Shown: positions 16,123 to 24,093 of the stretch, in pieces | How positions within the stretch are numbered: the first letter of the stretch is position 1 | Layout: each line of letters begins with the position of its first letter | Assembly (NCBI RefSeq): GCF_014692675.1 | Contig: NZ_JABFCZ010000036.1 | Coordinates: 1 to 36,627 of the forward strand | DNA: 36,627 bases | Direction: 5' to 3' | Origin: Roseibium aggregatum | GTDB taxonomy: Bacteria; Pseudomonadota; Alphaproteobacteria; Rhizobiales; Stappiaceae | Notes under the pieces: generated by a model | What the model was told of the DNA's origin: nothing | Databases searched by the model: none | Seen by the model: the letters and a program-made list of their open reading frames with translations, nothing else | Translations under genes and position numbers: made by a program

Positions 16123-17328
16123 ATGCAACGCGCCTTTATCTGCGATTATGTCCGCACCCCGATCGGCCGCTACGGCGGCAGCCTGTCCGGCGTTCGCGCC
16201 GATGACCTCGGCGCCATCCCGATCGAAGCCCTGATGGAACGCAACCCGGACGTGGACTGGGGTGCCGTGGACGACGTCTACTATGGATGCGCCAACCAGG
16301 CCGGCGAAGACAACCGCAACGTCGCCCGCATGTCCGCCCTGCTCGCCGGCCTTCCCGACAGCGTGCCGGGTGCAACCATCAACCGGCTGTGCGGCTCCGG
16401 CATGGACGCGATCATCACCGCATCGCGCGCGATTGCCGCCGGTCAGGCCGACCTGATCATCGCCGGTGGCGTGGAGAGCATGTCCCGCGCGCCGTTCGTC
16501 ATGCCGAAGGCGGAAACCGCCTTCAGCCGTAACAATGCGGTCTATGACACGACCATCGGCTGGCGCTTCGTCAACCCGCTGATGAAGAAACAGTACGGGA
16601 TCGATTCCATGCCGGAAACGGCGGAAAACGTCGCCGCGGATTTCAAGATCTCCCGCGAGGACCAGGACGCCTTCGCCGTGCGCAGCCAGCAGCGCGCCGC
16701 ACGCGCCCAGGCGGATGGCCGGTTCGCCAAGGAAATCGTCTCGGTCACGATCCCGCAGCGAAAGGGCGATCCGATCATCGTCGATCAGGATGAGCACATC
16801 CGCGCAGACACCACGATCGAAGCGCTTGCCAAGCTCCGCGCCCCCTTCCGCGAAGGCGGATCGGTGACGGCGGGCAACGCATCGGGCGTCAACGACGGCT
16901 CCGCGGCTCTGATCATTGCGTCCGAAGACGCCATCGAGAAGTACGGCCTCAATCCGATTGCCCGGGTGATCGGCGGCGCGACCGCCGGTGTCGCTCCGCG
17001 CATCATGGGCATGGGCCCGGCGCCTGCGACCCGCAAGCTGTGTGCCCGCCTCGGGATTGCGCCGAAGGATTTCGATGTCATCGAACTCAACGAAGCCTTC
17101 GCCGCCCAGGGCCTTGCCGTTCTGCGCGACCTCGGTCTTGCCGATGACGGCGAGCACATCAATCCGAATGGCGGCGCGATCGCGCTCGGCCACCCGCTCG
17201 GCGCATCGGGCGCCCGGATTGCCGGCACCGCTGCGCTGGAATTGAAGATGCGCGGCGGCAAGCTTGCGCTTGCAACCATGTGCATCGGCGTCGGCCAGGG
17301 CATTGCGATCGCCCTGGAAGCCGTCTGA
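16123..17328 (+). CDS. pcaF: 3-oxoadipyl-CoA thiolase PcaF
   Basis: 401 residues, the exact family size. Thiolase catalytic residues are present: nucleophile C90 in INRLCGSGMDAI, the NEAFAAQG block, the histidine in GGAIALGHPLGASGARI and the second cysteine in CIGVGQGIA. The N-terminus AFICDYVRTPIGRYGGSL is diagnostic of PcaF/PaaJ rather than acetoacetyl-CoA thiolase. It cleaves 3-oxoadipyl-CoA to succinyl-CoA and acetyl-CoA, the last step of the beta-ketoadipate pathway. ATG at 16123 follows AAGGAAAA; an upstream in-frame extension lies inside the previous gene and is rejected. Confidence 0.95.
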   Translation: MQRAFICDYVRTPIGRYGGSLSGVRADDLGAIPIEALMERNPDVDWGAVDDVYYGCANQAGEDNRNVARMSALLAGLPDSVPGATINRLCGSGMDAIITASRAIAAGQADLIIAGGVESMSRAPFVMPKAETAFSRNNAVYDTTIGWRFVNPLMKKQYGIDSMPETAENVAADFKISREDQDAFAVRSQQRAARAQADGRFAKEIVSVTIPQRKGDPIIVDQDEHIRADTTIEALAKLRAPFREGGSVTAGNASGVNDGSAALIIASEDAIEKYGLNPIARVIGGATAGVAPRIMGMGPAPATRKLCARLGIAPKDFDVIELNEAFAAQGLAVLRDLGLADDGEHINPNGGAIALGHPLGASGARIAGTAALELKMRGGKLALATMCIGVGQGIAIALEAV

Positions 17329-17332
17329 TCAA

Positions 17333-18670
17333 ATGGCCATCGGCGCCTTCGACAGCGGGATAACCGGTTCGCTTTTGAGCGATCCTGAGACAGCGGCGCT
17401 GTTTCAGGACGAAGCGGTGATCCGGGCCATGCTCGATGTCGAAGGCGCCCTCGCCCTGGCGGAGGCCGACGCCGGCCTCCTGACGCAATCATCGGCGGAC
17501 CGCATCGCCTCTGTCTGCCGCACTGTGACGATCGCTCCGGCAGATCTAGCGGAAGGCACGGCCCGTGACGGCGTGCCCGTACCGGTCTTCGTGGCCGAAC
17601 TGCGCAAGGCGGTCGGTCCGGACCACGCAAGTTTCGTTCATTGGGGTGCCACCAGCCAGGACATCCATGACACCGGGCTTGTCCTGCGGCTCAGACAAGC
17701 CATCGACCTGCACGAACAGGCCTTGTGGACGATCGCCGGCAAGCTGGCGGACCTTGCGGACAGCCACCGCGCGACCCCGATTGCAGCACGGACCCGCATG
17801 CAGCAGGCAACGCCGACAAGCTTCGGCCTCAAGGCGGCCGTTTGGCTGTCCTCGATCCTGCGCAACATCGAACGGCTGAAATCCGTCCGGGCAGGCCTGC
17901 TGCTCCTGTCCTTCGGCGGCGCATCGGGCAACCTGTCCGCGCTCGGCGCGCATGCAACTGCGGTCGAAGCGCATCTCGCCGAACGCCTGTCGCTCGCCGT
18001 CAGCCCCGCCCCCTGGCATGCGGTGCGCGACGGGTATCTGGACTATGCCAACTGGCTGGCGCTGGTGACGGGGACCCTCGGCAAGATCGGCAACGACCTG
18101 ATCCTGCTGGCGCAAAGCGAAGTCGCGGAGATCGGTCTCGGCTCCGGCGGCGGATCGTCGACCATGCCGAACAAGGTCAATCCGGTCGGCCCGGAAGTGC
18201 TCGTCACCCTTGCCCGCAACACCATCGGCCTGCTTGCCAACATGCACCAGAGCGCGCTCCACGAACACGAACGCGGCGGCGCGAGCTGGATGCTGGAATG
18301 GCTGAACCTGCCCCAGTTGGCGGTCGCCACCGGCGCGGCGCTTGCTCATGCCAATGCCGTCTTCGACGCCCTGACCGTGAACACTGAGCGGATGCGGGCA
18401 AACATCGAGGCCTCGAACGGGCTGCTTCTTGCAGAAGCCGCAAGCTTTGAACTGGCTGCCCACTTGCCCCGCCCGGAGGCCCAGGCGCTGGTCAAGAGCG
18501 CCTGCAAAACCGCGCTGGAGAGCGGACGGCATCTGTTCGATGTGCTGTTGGAGGCAACCGATGCGCCTGTCGACTGGGAGGCGCTGAAGAATCCTGCCCG
18601 CCACATGGGCCAAAGCGACGCCTTCATAACCATAGTTCTTGAGTCCTGTCAGGCACTCAGAAGCGATTGA
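17333..18670 (+). CDS. pcaB: 3-carboxy-cis,cis-muconate cycloisomerase PcaB
   Basis: 445 residues of the fumarase/aspartase superfamily. The superfamily signature is GSSTMPNKVNP, preceded by the flexible loop GLGSGGG; HWGATSQDIHDTG is the second active-site region, as in PcaB. It converts 3-carboxymuconate to 4-carboxymuconolactone, the substrate of PcaC. ATG at 17333 is 4 bp after the pcaF stop. Many rhizobial PcaB proteins are about 350 residues; this is the longer form. It is the last gene of the operon. A small GC hairpin with an ATTT tail (18696-18713) follows but is weak as a terminator. Confidence 0.92.
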   Translation: MAIGAFDSGITGSLLSDPETAALFQDEAVIRAMLDVEGALALAEADAGLLTQSSADRIASVCRTVTIAPADLAEGTARDGVPVPVFVAELRKAVGPDHASFVHWGATSQDIHDTGLVLRLRQAIDLHEQALWTIAGKLADLADSHRATPIAARTRMQQATPTSFGLKAAVWLSSILRNIERLKSVRAGLLLLSFGGASGNLSALGAHATAVEAHLAERLSLAVSPAPWHAVRDGYLDYANWLALVTGTLGKIGNDLILLAQSEVAEIGLGSGGGSSTMPNKVNPVGPEVLVTLARNTIGLLANMHQSALHEHERGGASWMLEWLNLPQLAVATGAALAHANAVFDALTVNTERMRANIEASNGLLLAEAASFELAAHLPRPEAQALVKSACKTALESGRHLFDVLLEATDAPVDWEALKNPARHMGQSDAFITIVLESCQALRSD

Positions 18671-18800
18671 TAAGACGAAACTTCAGATCGGTTGCCCGGC
18701 TTTTCGCCGGATTTCCCCCGCTCTTGCCTGTCGGCACTTGTCGCGCCGACAATAACGTCCCAATCTGCGTTCTTTCGATCAGCAGTTGAGGACCCATTCC

Positions 18801-19433
18801 ATGACCAGCCAGCCTCTCAACCAGCCGCCCGAGATCCCGCCGGAGCTGGATCGGTGGAATTGGGGGGCGTTTCTGCTCAACTGGATCTGGGGCATCGGCA
18901 ACAGCGTCTTCATCGCGCTGCTGATGTTCGTTCCGCTGGTCAACATCGTCATGATCTTCATCCTCGGCGCACGCGGCAGCCGCTGGGCCTGGCGAAACCG
19001 AGCGTGGCGGGACGCGGAGCATTTCCGCAGCGTCCAGAGGAAATGGGCGATTGCCGGCGTGATCATTTGGGCATGCATGATCGCCTTGATTTCGGCCTTT
19101 CCAATGATAATGAAGAGCAGCGATGCCTATACGATGACCATGGACGCCATACGCAACGACACCGCGGTGGAAGAAGCGCTGGGCAGCGACATCGAAGCCG
19201 GCTTCTGGGTCAACGGCAACATCAGTATAGAGGGTGGCGGAACCGGAACGGCCTACCTCAACTTTTCAATTGCGGGCAGTAAGGGATCCGGGCGGGCCAT
19301 TTCGCATTCTGTGCGCATCAACGGTATCTGGGAGATACGCGTGCTCGTGGTCTATCCGGAAGGAACGACCATTCCTATCGTTCTGGAAAACAAAGGCAAC
19401 GTGACAATCCCCGGCGCGCCGCAGGATCTGTAA
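18801..19433 (+). CDS. Coa1-domain membrane protein, unknown role
   Basis: 210 residues. An N-terminal proline-rich stretch leads into WNWGAFLLNWIWGIGNSVFIALL and a second and third hydrophobic segment (about 25-60 and 82-105). The C-terminal half (about 120-205) resembles the Coa1 domain, best seen in GTGTAYLNFSIAGSKGSGRA followed by WEIRVLVV. Mitochondrial Coa1 assists cytochrome c oxidase assembly; bacterial members are mostly uncharacterised. No oxidase genes are nearby. ATG at 18801 follows GAGGA; a TTG five codons earlier is less likely. Between pcaB and pobA, but spaced 130 and 254 bp, so probably not part of the aromatic pathway. Confidence 0.75.
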   Translation: MTSQPLNQPPEIPPELDRWNWGAFLLNWIWGIGNSVFIALLMFVPLVNIVMIFILGARGSRWAWRNRAWRDAEHFRSVQRKWAIAGVIIWACMIALISAFPMIMKSSDAYTMTMDAIRNDTAVEEALGSDIEAGFWVNGNISIEGGGTGTAYLNFSIAGSKGSGRAISHSVRINGIWEIRVLVVYPEGTTIPIVLENKGNVTIPGAPQDL

Positions 19434-19463
19434 CTTCCTGACCGGGCGAAAACCCGAGTCGGA

Positions 19464-19613
19464 TCAATGATCTGAATCGCTTTCCTGAGATCCTGATTCC
19501 GCGGCTTCAGAAATTGATTCAAGGCGCGCGGCGCAATTGCAGCGCCATCCATCCAGGACAACCGGCGTTAGGCCGGTGATGAAATTGTCCAAGCATTCGT
19601 CCGGATCGTCCAT
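19464..19613 (-). CDS. Possible small acidic protein, uncertain
   Basis: A 49-residue open frame in the 254-bp gap between the Coa1-domain gene and pobA, starting with ATG at 19611-19613 and an AGGG 7 nt upstream. The product is acidic with a CxC pair (WRCNCAARL) and a Ser/Glu/Asp-rich tail. No family is recognised. It does not overlap another gene, but small open frames arise by chance in GC-rich DNA, so this is weak. Confidence 0.22.
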   Translation of the reverse strand: MDDPDECLDNFITGLTPVVLDGWRCNCAARLESISEAAESGSQESDSDH

Positions 19614-19687
19614 TTCGTTGCCCTGCGCGATGCGTAGAATCCGCGGCAATCAAAATAGGCAGATGATGTACTTAAGGAGGGAACATC

Positions 19688-20860
19688 ATGCGCACCCAGG
19701 TTGCCATTATCGGAGCTGGTCCGTCCGGCCTGCTTCTGTCACAGCTTCTCCACCTTGCCGGCATCGATTGCGTCGTCCTCGAACGGCGTTCGGCTGACTA
19801 TGTCCTGTCGCGCATTCGCGCGGGCGTGCTGGAACAGGGCATGGTCGACATGCTCGACAAGGCCGGCGTTTCGGAACGCATGTTCAAGGAAGGCCTGCCC
19901 CACGACGGCGTCAACATGTCGGTCGGCGACACCCGCCTGCGCATCGACCTGAAGGGCCTGACCGGCGGCAAGACCGTCATGGTCTACGGTCAGACGGAAG
20001 TCACCAAGGACCTGATGGACGCCCATACGGCCCGCGATGCCAAAGTGGTCTACGAGGCCGAGGACGTCACCCCGATCGACTTCGACACCGACACGCCGCG
20101 CGTCACCTACAAGAAGGACGGCGTCACCCACGAAATCGCCTGCGATTTCATCTGCGGCTGCGACGGTTATCACGGCGTCTCCCGCGCCTCGGTGCCCCAG
20201 GATGCCATCACCGAATTCGAAAAGGTCTATCCGATCGGCTGGCTCGGCATCCTGTCCTACGTCAAGCCGGTGAACCACGAGCTGATCTACGCCAACCATG
20301 ACAACGGCTTTGCCCTCGCCTCAATGCGTTCGCACACGCTCAGCCGCTATTACATCCAGGTGCCGGTCGACACCGACATCAACGCCTGGCCGGACGACGC
20401 CATCTGGGACGAGTTGAAGATCCGGCTCGGCGAAGAGGCCGCCGCCAACATGGAAACCGGGCCGTCGATCGAAAAGAGCATCGCTCCGTTGCGCAGCTTC
20501 GTCGCAGAGCCGCTGCGCTTCGGCCGCCTGATGCTGGCAGGTGACGCGGGCCACATCGTGCCGCCGACCGGCGCGAAGGGTCTCAACCTTGCGGCTTCCG
20601 ACATCTACTACCTGTCGAACGCCCTGATCGAATTTTACGGCGAGAAGTCCATGGCCGGTGTCGACGCCTATTCGCAGAAGGCGCTGGCCAGGATCTGGAA
20701 GGCGGAACGCTTCTCCTGGTGGATGACCATGCTCCTGCACAAGTTCCCGGACCTGGGGGCCTTCAACGCGAAGATGCAGCAGACCGACATGGACTACCTG
20801 GCAAGCTCCCATGCCGCCCAGGTCAGCCTCGCGGAAAACTACGTCGGCCTGCCGTTTTAA
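19688..20860 (+). CDS. pobA: 4-hydroxybenzoate 3-monooxygenase PobA
   Basis: 390 residues, matching the roughly 394-residue Pseudomonas enzyme. FAD motifs are GAGPSG (9-14), CDGYHGVSRAS (the DG motif that also contacts NADPH) and LAGDAGHIVPPTGAKGLN (the GD motif, around 285). VLERRSADYVLSRIRAGVLEQG is a strong PobA-specific block. It hydroxylates 4-hydroxybenzoate to protocatechuate, feeding the pca genes upstream. ATG at 19688 has a full AAGGAGG 8 nt ahead. It is transcribed alone; a bidirectional hairpin follows at 20878-20907. The AraC-type gene at 21873 may be its regulator. Confidence 0.96.
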   Translation: MRTQVAIIGAGPSGLLLSQLLHLAGIDCVVLERRSADYVLSRIRAGVLEQGMVDMLDKAGVSERMFKEGLPHDGVNMSVGDTRLRIDLKGLTGGKTVMVYGQTEVTKDLMDAHTARDAKVVYEAEDVTPIDFDTDTPRVTYKKDGVTHEIACDFICGCDGYHGVSRASVPQDAITEFEKVYPIGWLGILSYVKPVNHELIYANHDNGFALASMRSHTLSRYYIQVPVDTDINAWPDDAIWDELKIRLGEEAAANMETGPSIEKSIAPLRSFVAEPLRFGRLMLAGDAGHIVPPTGAKGLNLAASDIYYLSNALIEFYGEKSMAGVDAYSQKALARIWKAERFSWWMTMLLHKFPDLGAFNAKMQQTDMDYLASSHAAQVSLAENYVGLPF

Positions 20861-20877
20861 GGATCGACAAACAAGCA

Positions 20878-20907
20878 AGCCGGCCGCCGGACCAACGGCG
20901 GTCGGCT
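20878..20907. terminator. Bidirectional hairpin between convergent pobA and small CDS
   Basis: AGCCGGCCGCCG (20878-20889) pairs over 12 bp, with one G-U or mismatch, with CGGCGGTCGGCT (20896-20907) around a 6-nt loop. It sits exactly between the pobA stop and the stop of the opposing gene. T tracts are poor on both sides (TTGTTTG on the minus strand), so termination may be partly Rho-dependent. Confidence 0.55.
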
Positions 20908-21148
20908 AGTCGCCCAGTTCCGGCCGGCCGGCGAGACCGCAATAGCCGTGGTGCTCGAAGGCCTCATCTCCTCCCTTGACGTGAGAATAGATGAAAGGAC
21001 GCCAGGCCATGCATTGCGACCCGATGCAGTGCTGGTAGAGATGCTCTGCATCGAAGCCGGATGATTTTGTGTTGAACAGACGGTTGTTGCCTTCGACCCG
21101 TACGAACGGGCACCACATCTTCTTTGCTTCTTGTTCCGTAACCCGCAT
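20906..21148 (-). CDS. Conserved-looking small Cys/Trp protein, unknown function
   Basis: 80 residues. The sequence has MWCPFVRV near the N-terminus, then HCIGSQCMAWRPF and a closing GYCGLAGRP. This C-P-x-x-R ... C-I-x-S-x-C-M-A-W-R ... G-Y-C-G-L-x-G-x-P pattern looks like a recurring family of small bacterial and phage proteins, and the four spaced cysteines suggest metal binding. No function is known to me. ATG at 21146-21148 has AAGGAG 5 nt upstream; a TTG 13 codons earlier is less likely. It is convergent with pobA and shares the hairpin at 20878-20907. A TATAAT-like element lies upstream near 21225-21232. Confidence 0.7.
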   Translation of the reverse strand: MRVTEQEAKKMWCPFVRVEGNNRLFNTKSSGFDAEHLYQHCIGSQCMAWRPFIYSHVKGGDEAFEHHGYCGLAGRPELGD

Positions 21149-21375
21149 TTCCGCTCCTTGGCACCGCAAACACTTGCGGACGTGCAATTATCTCCCGGAT
21201 ATCAAGCGGAATAATTGGCGGAAATTATATAATTTTTCTTTGATCCAGATGCGCTCGAAGTGATTTTGAGAAATTCAGCAACGTCATATCGTCAAAACTA
21301 CTTATAACGACTTCCCGTTTTGGGTGCAGTATGTGGATCAACGCGTCTAGCGCCGGCCTGACGGCCCCATGAGCG

Positions 21376-21732
21376 TCAGGTCTGCGACGTTTCCGGCGGC
21401 TTCATGCGGGCCGGTCTGGACGGCTCTTCCTGGTAACTGGCGCTTCGTGCCTGGCGTTTCCGGGCATTTTCGAGGGCGTCGCTGACCTTTTCCAGAAGTG
21501 TAGTCGGCAGACGGACCGTCTTCACGAACAGGTCGACCGTTTCATCGGCCATCTTCCAAAGACGGGAGTTGTGCACGTAATCTTCCGCGGTCCCGGTGAC
21601 CGCAACCACATCGCGTACCGCCGGCCGGAGTTTCCGTTCGAAAGCCTCTGGATCACCGGCGACAGAGATCGCAAAACCAATAAAAAACGCCGCAAATACA
21701 TAGACATGAAAATATGCACCAGGAAACCGCAT
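21376..21732 (-). CDS. Hypothetical membrane-anchored protein
   Basis: 118 residues; one hydrophobic N-terminal segment (about 5-25, GAYFHVYVFAAFFIGFAISVAG) that is an anchor or signal peptide, then a mainly helical, charged region and a Pro/Lys/Arg-rich tail. No family recognised. The ATG is at 21730-21732. A perfect TTAA-N7-TTAA motif lies 19-33 nt upstream, which suggests cell-cycle control by CtrA. Its neighbours give no functional clue. Confidence 0.6.
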   Translation of the reverse strand: MRFPGAYFHVYVFAAFFIGFAISVAGDPEAFERKLRPAVRDVVAVTGTAEDYVHNSRLWKMADETVDLFVKTVRLPTTLLEKVSDALENARKRQARSASYQEEPSRPARMKPPETSQT

Positions 21733-21750
21733 CGCCTATCGCCTCAACCC

Positions 21751-21765
21751 TTAACAAGACATTAA
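21751..21765 (-). promoter_or_regulatory. Consensus CtrA binding site (TTAA-N7-TTAA)
   Basis: TTAA at 21751-21754 and TTAA at 21762-21765 are separated by exactly 7 nt, the full consensus for the alphaproteobacterial cell-cycle regulator CtrA. The motif is symmetric, so it can be read for the minus-strand gene whose start codon is 18 nt away. That spacing would put it near or over the promoter. Confidence 0.6.
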
Positions 21766-21872
21766 CATATCTGAGGTTGTATTTTTGGCGACGAACGAAC
21801 TCAACCCTGAATAGCCAATTCAATTAAATTCCCTGATAGTAACGTTAATTGCGTGGCTTGCTCCGGATTGTC

Positions 21873-22742
21873 TCAGGCCTTTTGCCGGTTACGGAAATCC
21901 TGAGGACTTTCGCCGGTATCCTTGCGAAACACGCGTGAGAAATAGGCCGGATCGTCAAACCCCAGATCATAGGCGATTTCGGAGACCGGAAGGGATGAGA
22001 ATGCAAGCTGGCGTTTGGCCTCGAGAACGATCCGGTCCCTGATCGACTGGGCGGCGGTGCGATCCGTGAACAGGCGGCAATAGCGGTTGAGACGGGCCAC
22101 CGGCATGCCCATTTCGGATGCGTAGAATTCAGGTGTCCGTTCGCTGCGGAAATGGGTATCGACCAGAGCCCTGAAGCGGAACAGCGAAAAGCCGGGGGCG
22201 GCGTCGAGTTCGCCGGCCTCCTCGGCGCCGGCAAACATGCGCGCCAGCAGCAGGGTCATCAGGGGCCGGAACACCAGGCGCCGGCGCTTGCCGTTCTCGA
22301 ACTCTTCCGCCATTTCCTGCAGATAACGGCAGATCTTCAGGCGGTCATCACCCGACGGCACCACCAGATGATTGCTTTCGCCCTGACCGGCCAGAAGCCG
22401 GACGAGATCGCGGCCGTCATCCGATCCCGCCAGATAATCGTGGGTGAAGGAGACCACGTAGCCCTGCGTGTCGGGGGTGAATTCCCAGCCATGAACCACG
22501 CCCGGCGGCGTAAAGACGATCGTGTCGGGCGCAATGCGCCGTTCGCCTGTATCGTCGGTCAGCCGCCCTTCACCGGCGGTAATCATCAGGCACTGGAAGA
22601 GATGGATATGGCTGTGGGCATCGAGCGACCAGCCGAGCGGAGCCGACCGAGTCCGGATCGTCTCGATATGAAAGAAATCGAAATCGTCGGCCCGGTCATT
22701 TTCACCGTAAAGGTGATAACGCGGAACGGTCGCTGTGTGCAT
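21873..22742 (-). CDS. AraC family transcriptional regulator, possibly PobR-like
   Basis: 289 residues. A cupin-like N-terminal sensor (HSHIHLFQCLMITAGEGRLTDDTG, then FTPPGVVHGWEFTPDTQGYVVSF) is followed by the C-terminal AraC double helix-turn-helix, ending in EIAYDLGFDDPAYFSRVFRKDTGESPQDFR. Rhizobial pobA genes are often controlled by AraC-type activators with this layout, and pobA lies 1 kb away, so PobR is a reasonable guess. It also sits just downstream of the puuE-like gene in the same direction and could answer to purine breakdown instead. ATG at 22740-22742. Confidence 0.85.
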   Translation of the reverse strand: MHTATVPRYHLYGENDRADDFDFFHIETIRTRSAPLGWSLDAHSHIHLFQCLMITAGEGRLTDDTGERRIAPDTIVFTPPGVVHGWEFTPDTQGYVVSFTHDYLAGSDDGRDLVRLLAGQGESNHLVVPSGDDRLKICRYLQEMAEEFENGKRRRLVFRPLMTLLLARMFAGAEEAGELDAAPGFSLFRFRALVDTHFRSERTPEFYASEMGMPVARLNRYCRLFTDRTAAQSIRDRIVLEAKRQLAFSSLPVSEIAYDLGFDDPAYFSRVFRKDTGESPQDFRNRQKA

Positions 22743-22841
22743 GTCTCATTGTCGCAAACCGGACCGCATCAAGGCAACTGTTTACCGCTCGTCTGCAGAA
22801 GGTTTCGCCGGATTTCGTCAAGCCGGTTTCACGAGCCGGCC

Positions 22842-23753
22842 TTAGCTGCGGGCATGATGGGCATGCCAGTGCCAGGCAATATCGATGCGCCGGGCGAGCC
22901 AGACCTTGTCATGGGAGGCGACGTAATCGAGGAAACGCGCAAGTGCTGCCGCCCTGCCCGGCCGGCCGACCAGGCGGCAATGCAGGCCGATGTTGAGCAT
23001 TTTCGGCGCCCCTGCCTCACCTTCCGCATAGAGCACGTCGAAGGCATCCCTGAGATAGGCGAAGAACTGGTCGCCGGAATTGAACCCTTGCGCCGCGGCA
23101 AAGCGCATGTCGTTCGAATCGAGCGTATAGGGGATGACCAGATGATCGCCGTCGGGGCCTTCGACCCAATAGGGCAGATCATCGGCGTAGCTGTCGGAAT
23201 CATAGAGGAAGCCGCCCTCTTCCATGACCAGCTTCTGGGTCTGCATCGAACACCGGCCCGTGTACCAGCCAAGCGGACGCGACCCGGTCACTTCCTCATG
23301 GATGCGGATCGCCTCGCGCATGTGTTCGCGCTCAAGCTCTTCCGGCAGATCGGCATATTCGATCCATTTCAGGCCGTGGGAGGCGATTTCCCAGTCGGCT
23401 TCCTTCATGGCCGCAACCGCTTCCGGATTGCGGGCGAGCGCGGTCGCCACACCGTAAACGGTCACCGGGATGGAGCGGCCGGTGAACATGCGCCAAAGCC
23501 TCCAGAAGCCGGCGCGGGAGCCGTATTCGTAAATGGATTCCATGTTCCAGTGGCGCTTGCCGGGCCAGGGCTGAGCGCCGACGATTTCAGACAGGAAGGC
23601 CTCGGAGGCGGCATCGCCGTGGAGAATGTTGTTCTCGCCGCCCTCTTCATAGTTGATCACGAACTGGACCGCGATATTCGCATCGCCCGGCCATTTCGGA
23701 TCCGGCGTATTGCGCCCGTAGCCGATCATGTCGCGCGGATAGGAGGAGGTCAT
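22842..23753 (-). CDS. puuE: PuuE-type allantoinase (polysaccharide deacetylase family)
   Basis: 303 residues. The N-terminus YPRDMIGYGRNTPDPKWPG and VQFVINYEEGGENNILHGD are hallmarks of PuuE, a cofactor-independent allantoinase of the polysaccharide deacetylase (NodB) fold that hydrolyses allantoin to allantoate. SHGLKWIEY carries the family's His region, and GWYTGRCSMQT and LVIPYTLDSNDMRF are also typical. I chose ATG at 23751-23753 to match the usual N-terminus; ATG at 23808-23810 would add 19 residues with no family similarity. No other purine-catabolism gene is in the window. Cytidine or other amidase use by relatives cannot be excluded. Confidence 0.87.
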   Translation of the reverse strand: MTSSYPRDMIGYGRNTPDPKWPGDANIAVQFVINYEEGGENNILHGDAASEAFLSEIVGAQPWPGKRHWNMESIYEYGSRAGFWRLWRMFTGRSIPVTVYGVATALARNPEAVAAMKEADWEIASHGLKWIEYADLPEELEREHMREAIRIHEEVTGSRPLGWYTGRCSMQTQKLVMEEGGFLYDSDSYADDLPYWVEGPDGDHLVIPYTLDSNDMRFAAAQGFNSGDQFFAYLRDAFDVLYAEGEAGAPKMLNIGLHCRLVGRPGRAAALARFLDYVASHDKVWLARRIDIAWHWHAHHARS

Positions 23754-23938
23754 ATCCCTGAAATCCCTATTGAAATAGTCCCTGCACCAAACCCCAAGCG
23801 AAACGCCCATGCAAGAGGGAGATTTCAAAACCCCGTAAAACTTGCCAATCGCTCAAATTTTACACGTCCGGTTTGCCTCGGTTTAGAAATTTGGCTGGTA
23901 AGTCGGCGGCCGAAATACAAATATCGAGGATTTTACCA

Positions 23939-24091
23939 ATGCAGCTCGTTTCCGCCGGCTTCCTGTGCCTCTTTGCAGCAGCGGCCATGACGCTGTTGAT
24001 CAATCAGGAAGTCATCAACGCGAAAGCCGCTGAAGCACCTTACGCAAAACCGGTCGTGGAATATCCTGTCCAGCCGGACCGTGCGGGCTGA
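23939..24091 (+). CDS. Small single-span membrane protein
   Basis: 50 residues. An N-terminal hydrophobic stretch (LVSAGFLCLFAAAAMTLLI) could be a signal peptide or anchor and is followed by a short polar tail (EAPYAKPVVEYPVQPDRAG). ATG at 23939 has GAGGA 8 nt upstream. No family recognised. It is divergent from the puuE-type gene, and its stop is 2 nt from the stop of the opposing membrane protein gene. Confidence 0.5.
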   Translation: MQLVSAGFLCLFAAAAMTLLINQEVINAKAAEAPYAKPVVEYPVQPDRAG

Positions 24092-24093
24092 CC

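Noticed and set aside
14458..18613. Several minus-strand open frames of 250-370 codons opposite the pca operon
   Set aside because: All lie wholly opposite genes with catalytic motifs; none has a ribosome-binding site or domain of its own.
22152..23990. A 612-codon plus-strand open frame opposite the AraC and puuE genes
   Set aside because: It is antisense to two genes with clear family motifs, its product has no recognisable domain and is rich in His/Arg/Gly in the way of GC-driven shadow frames.
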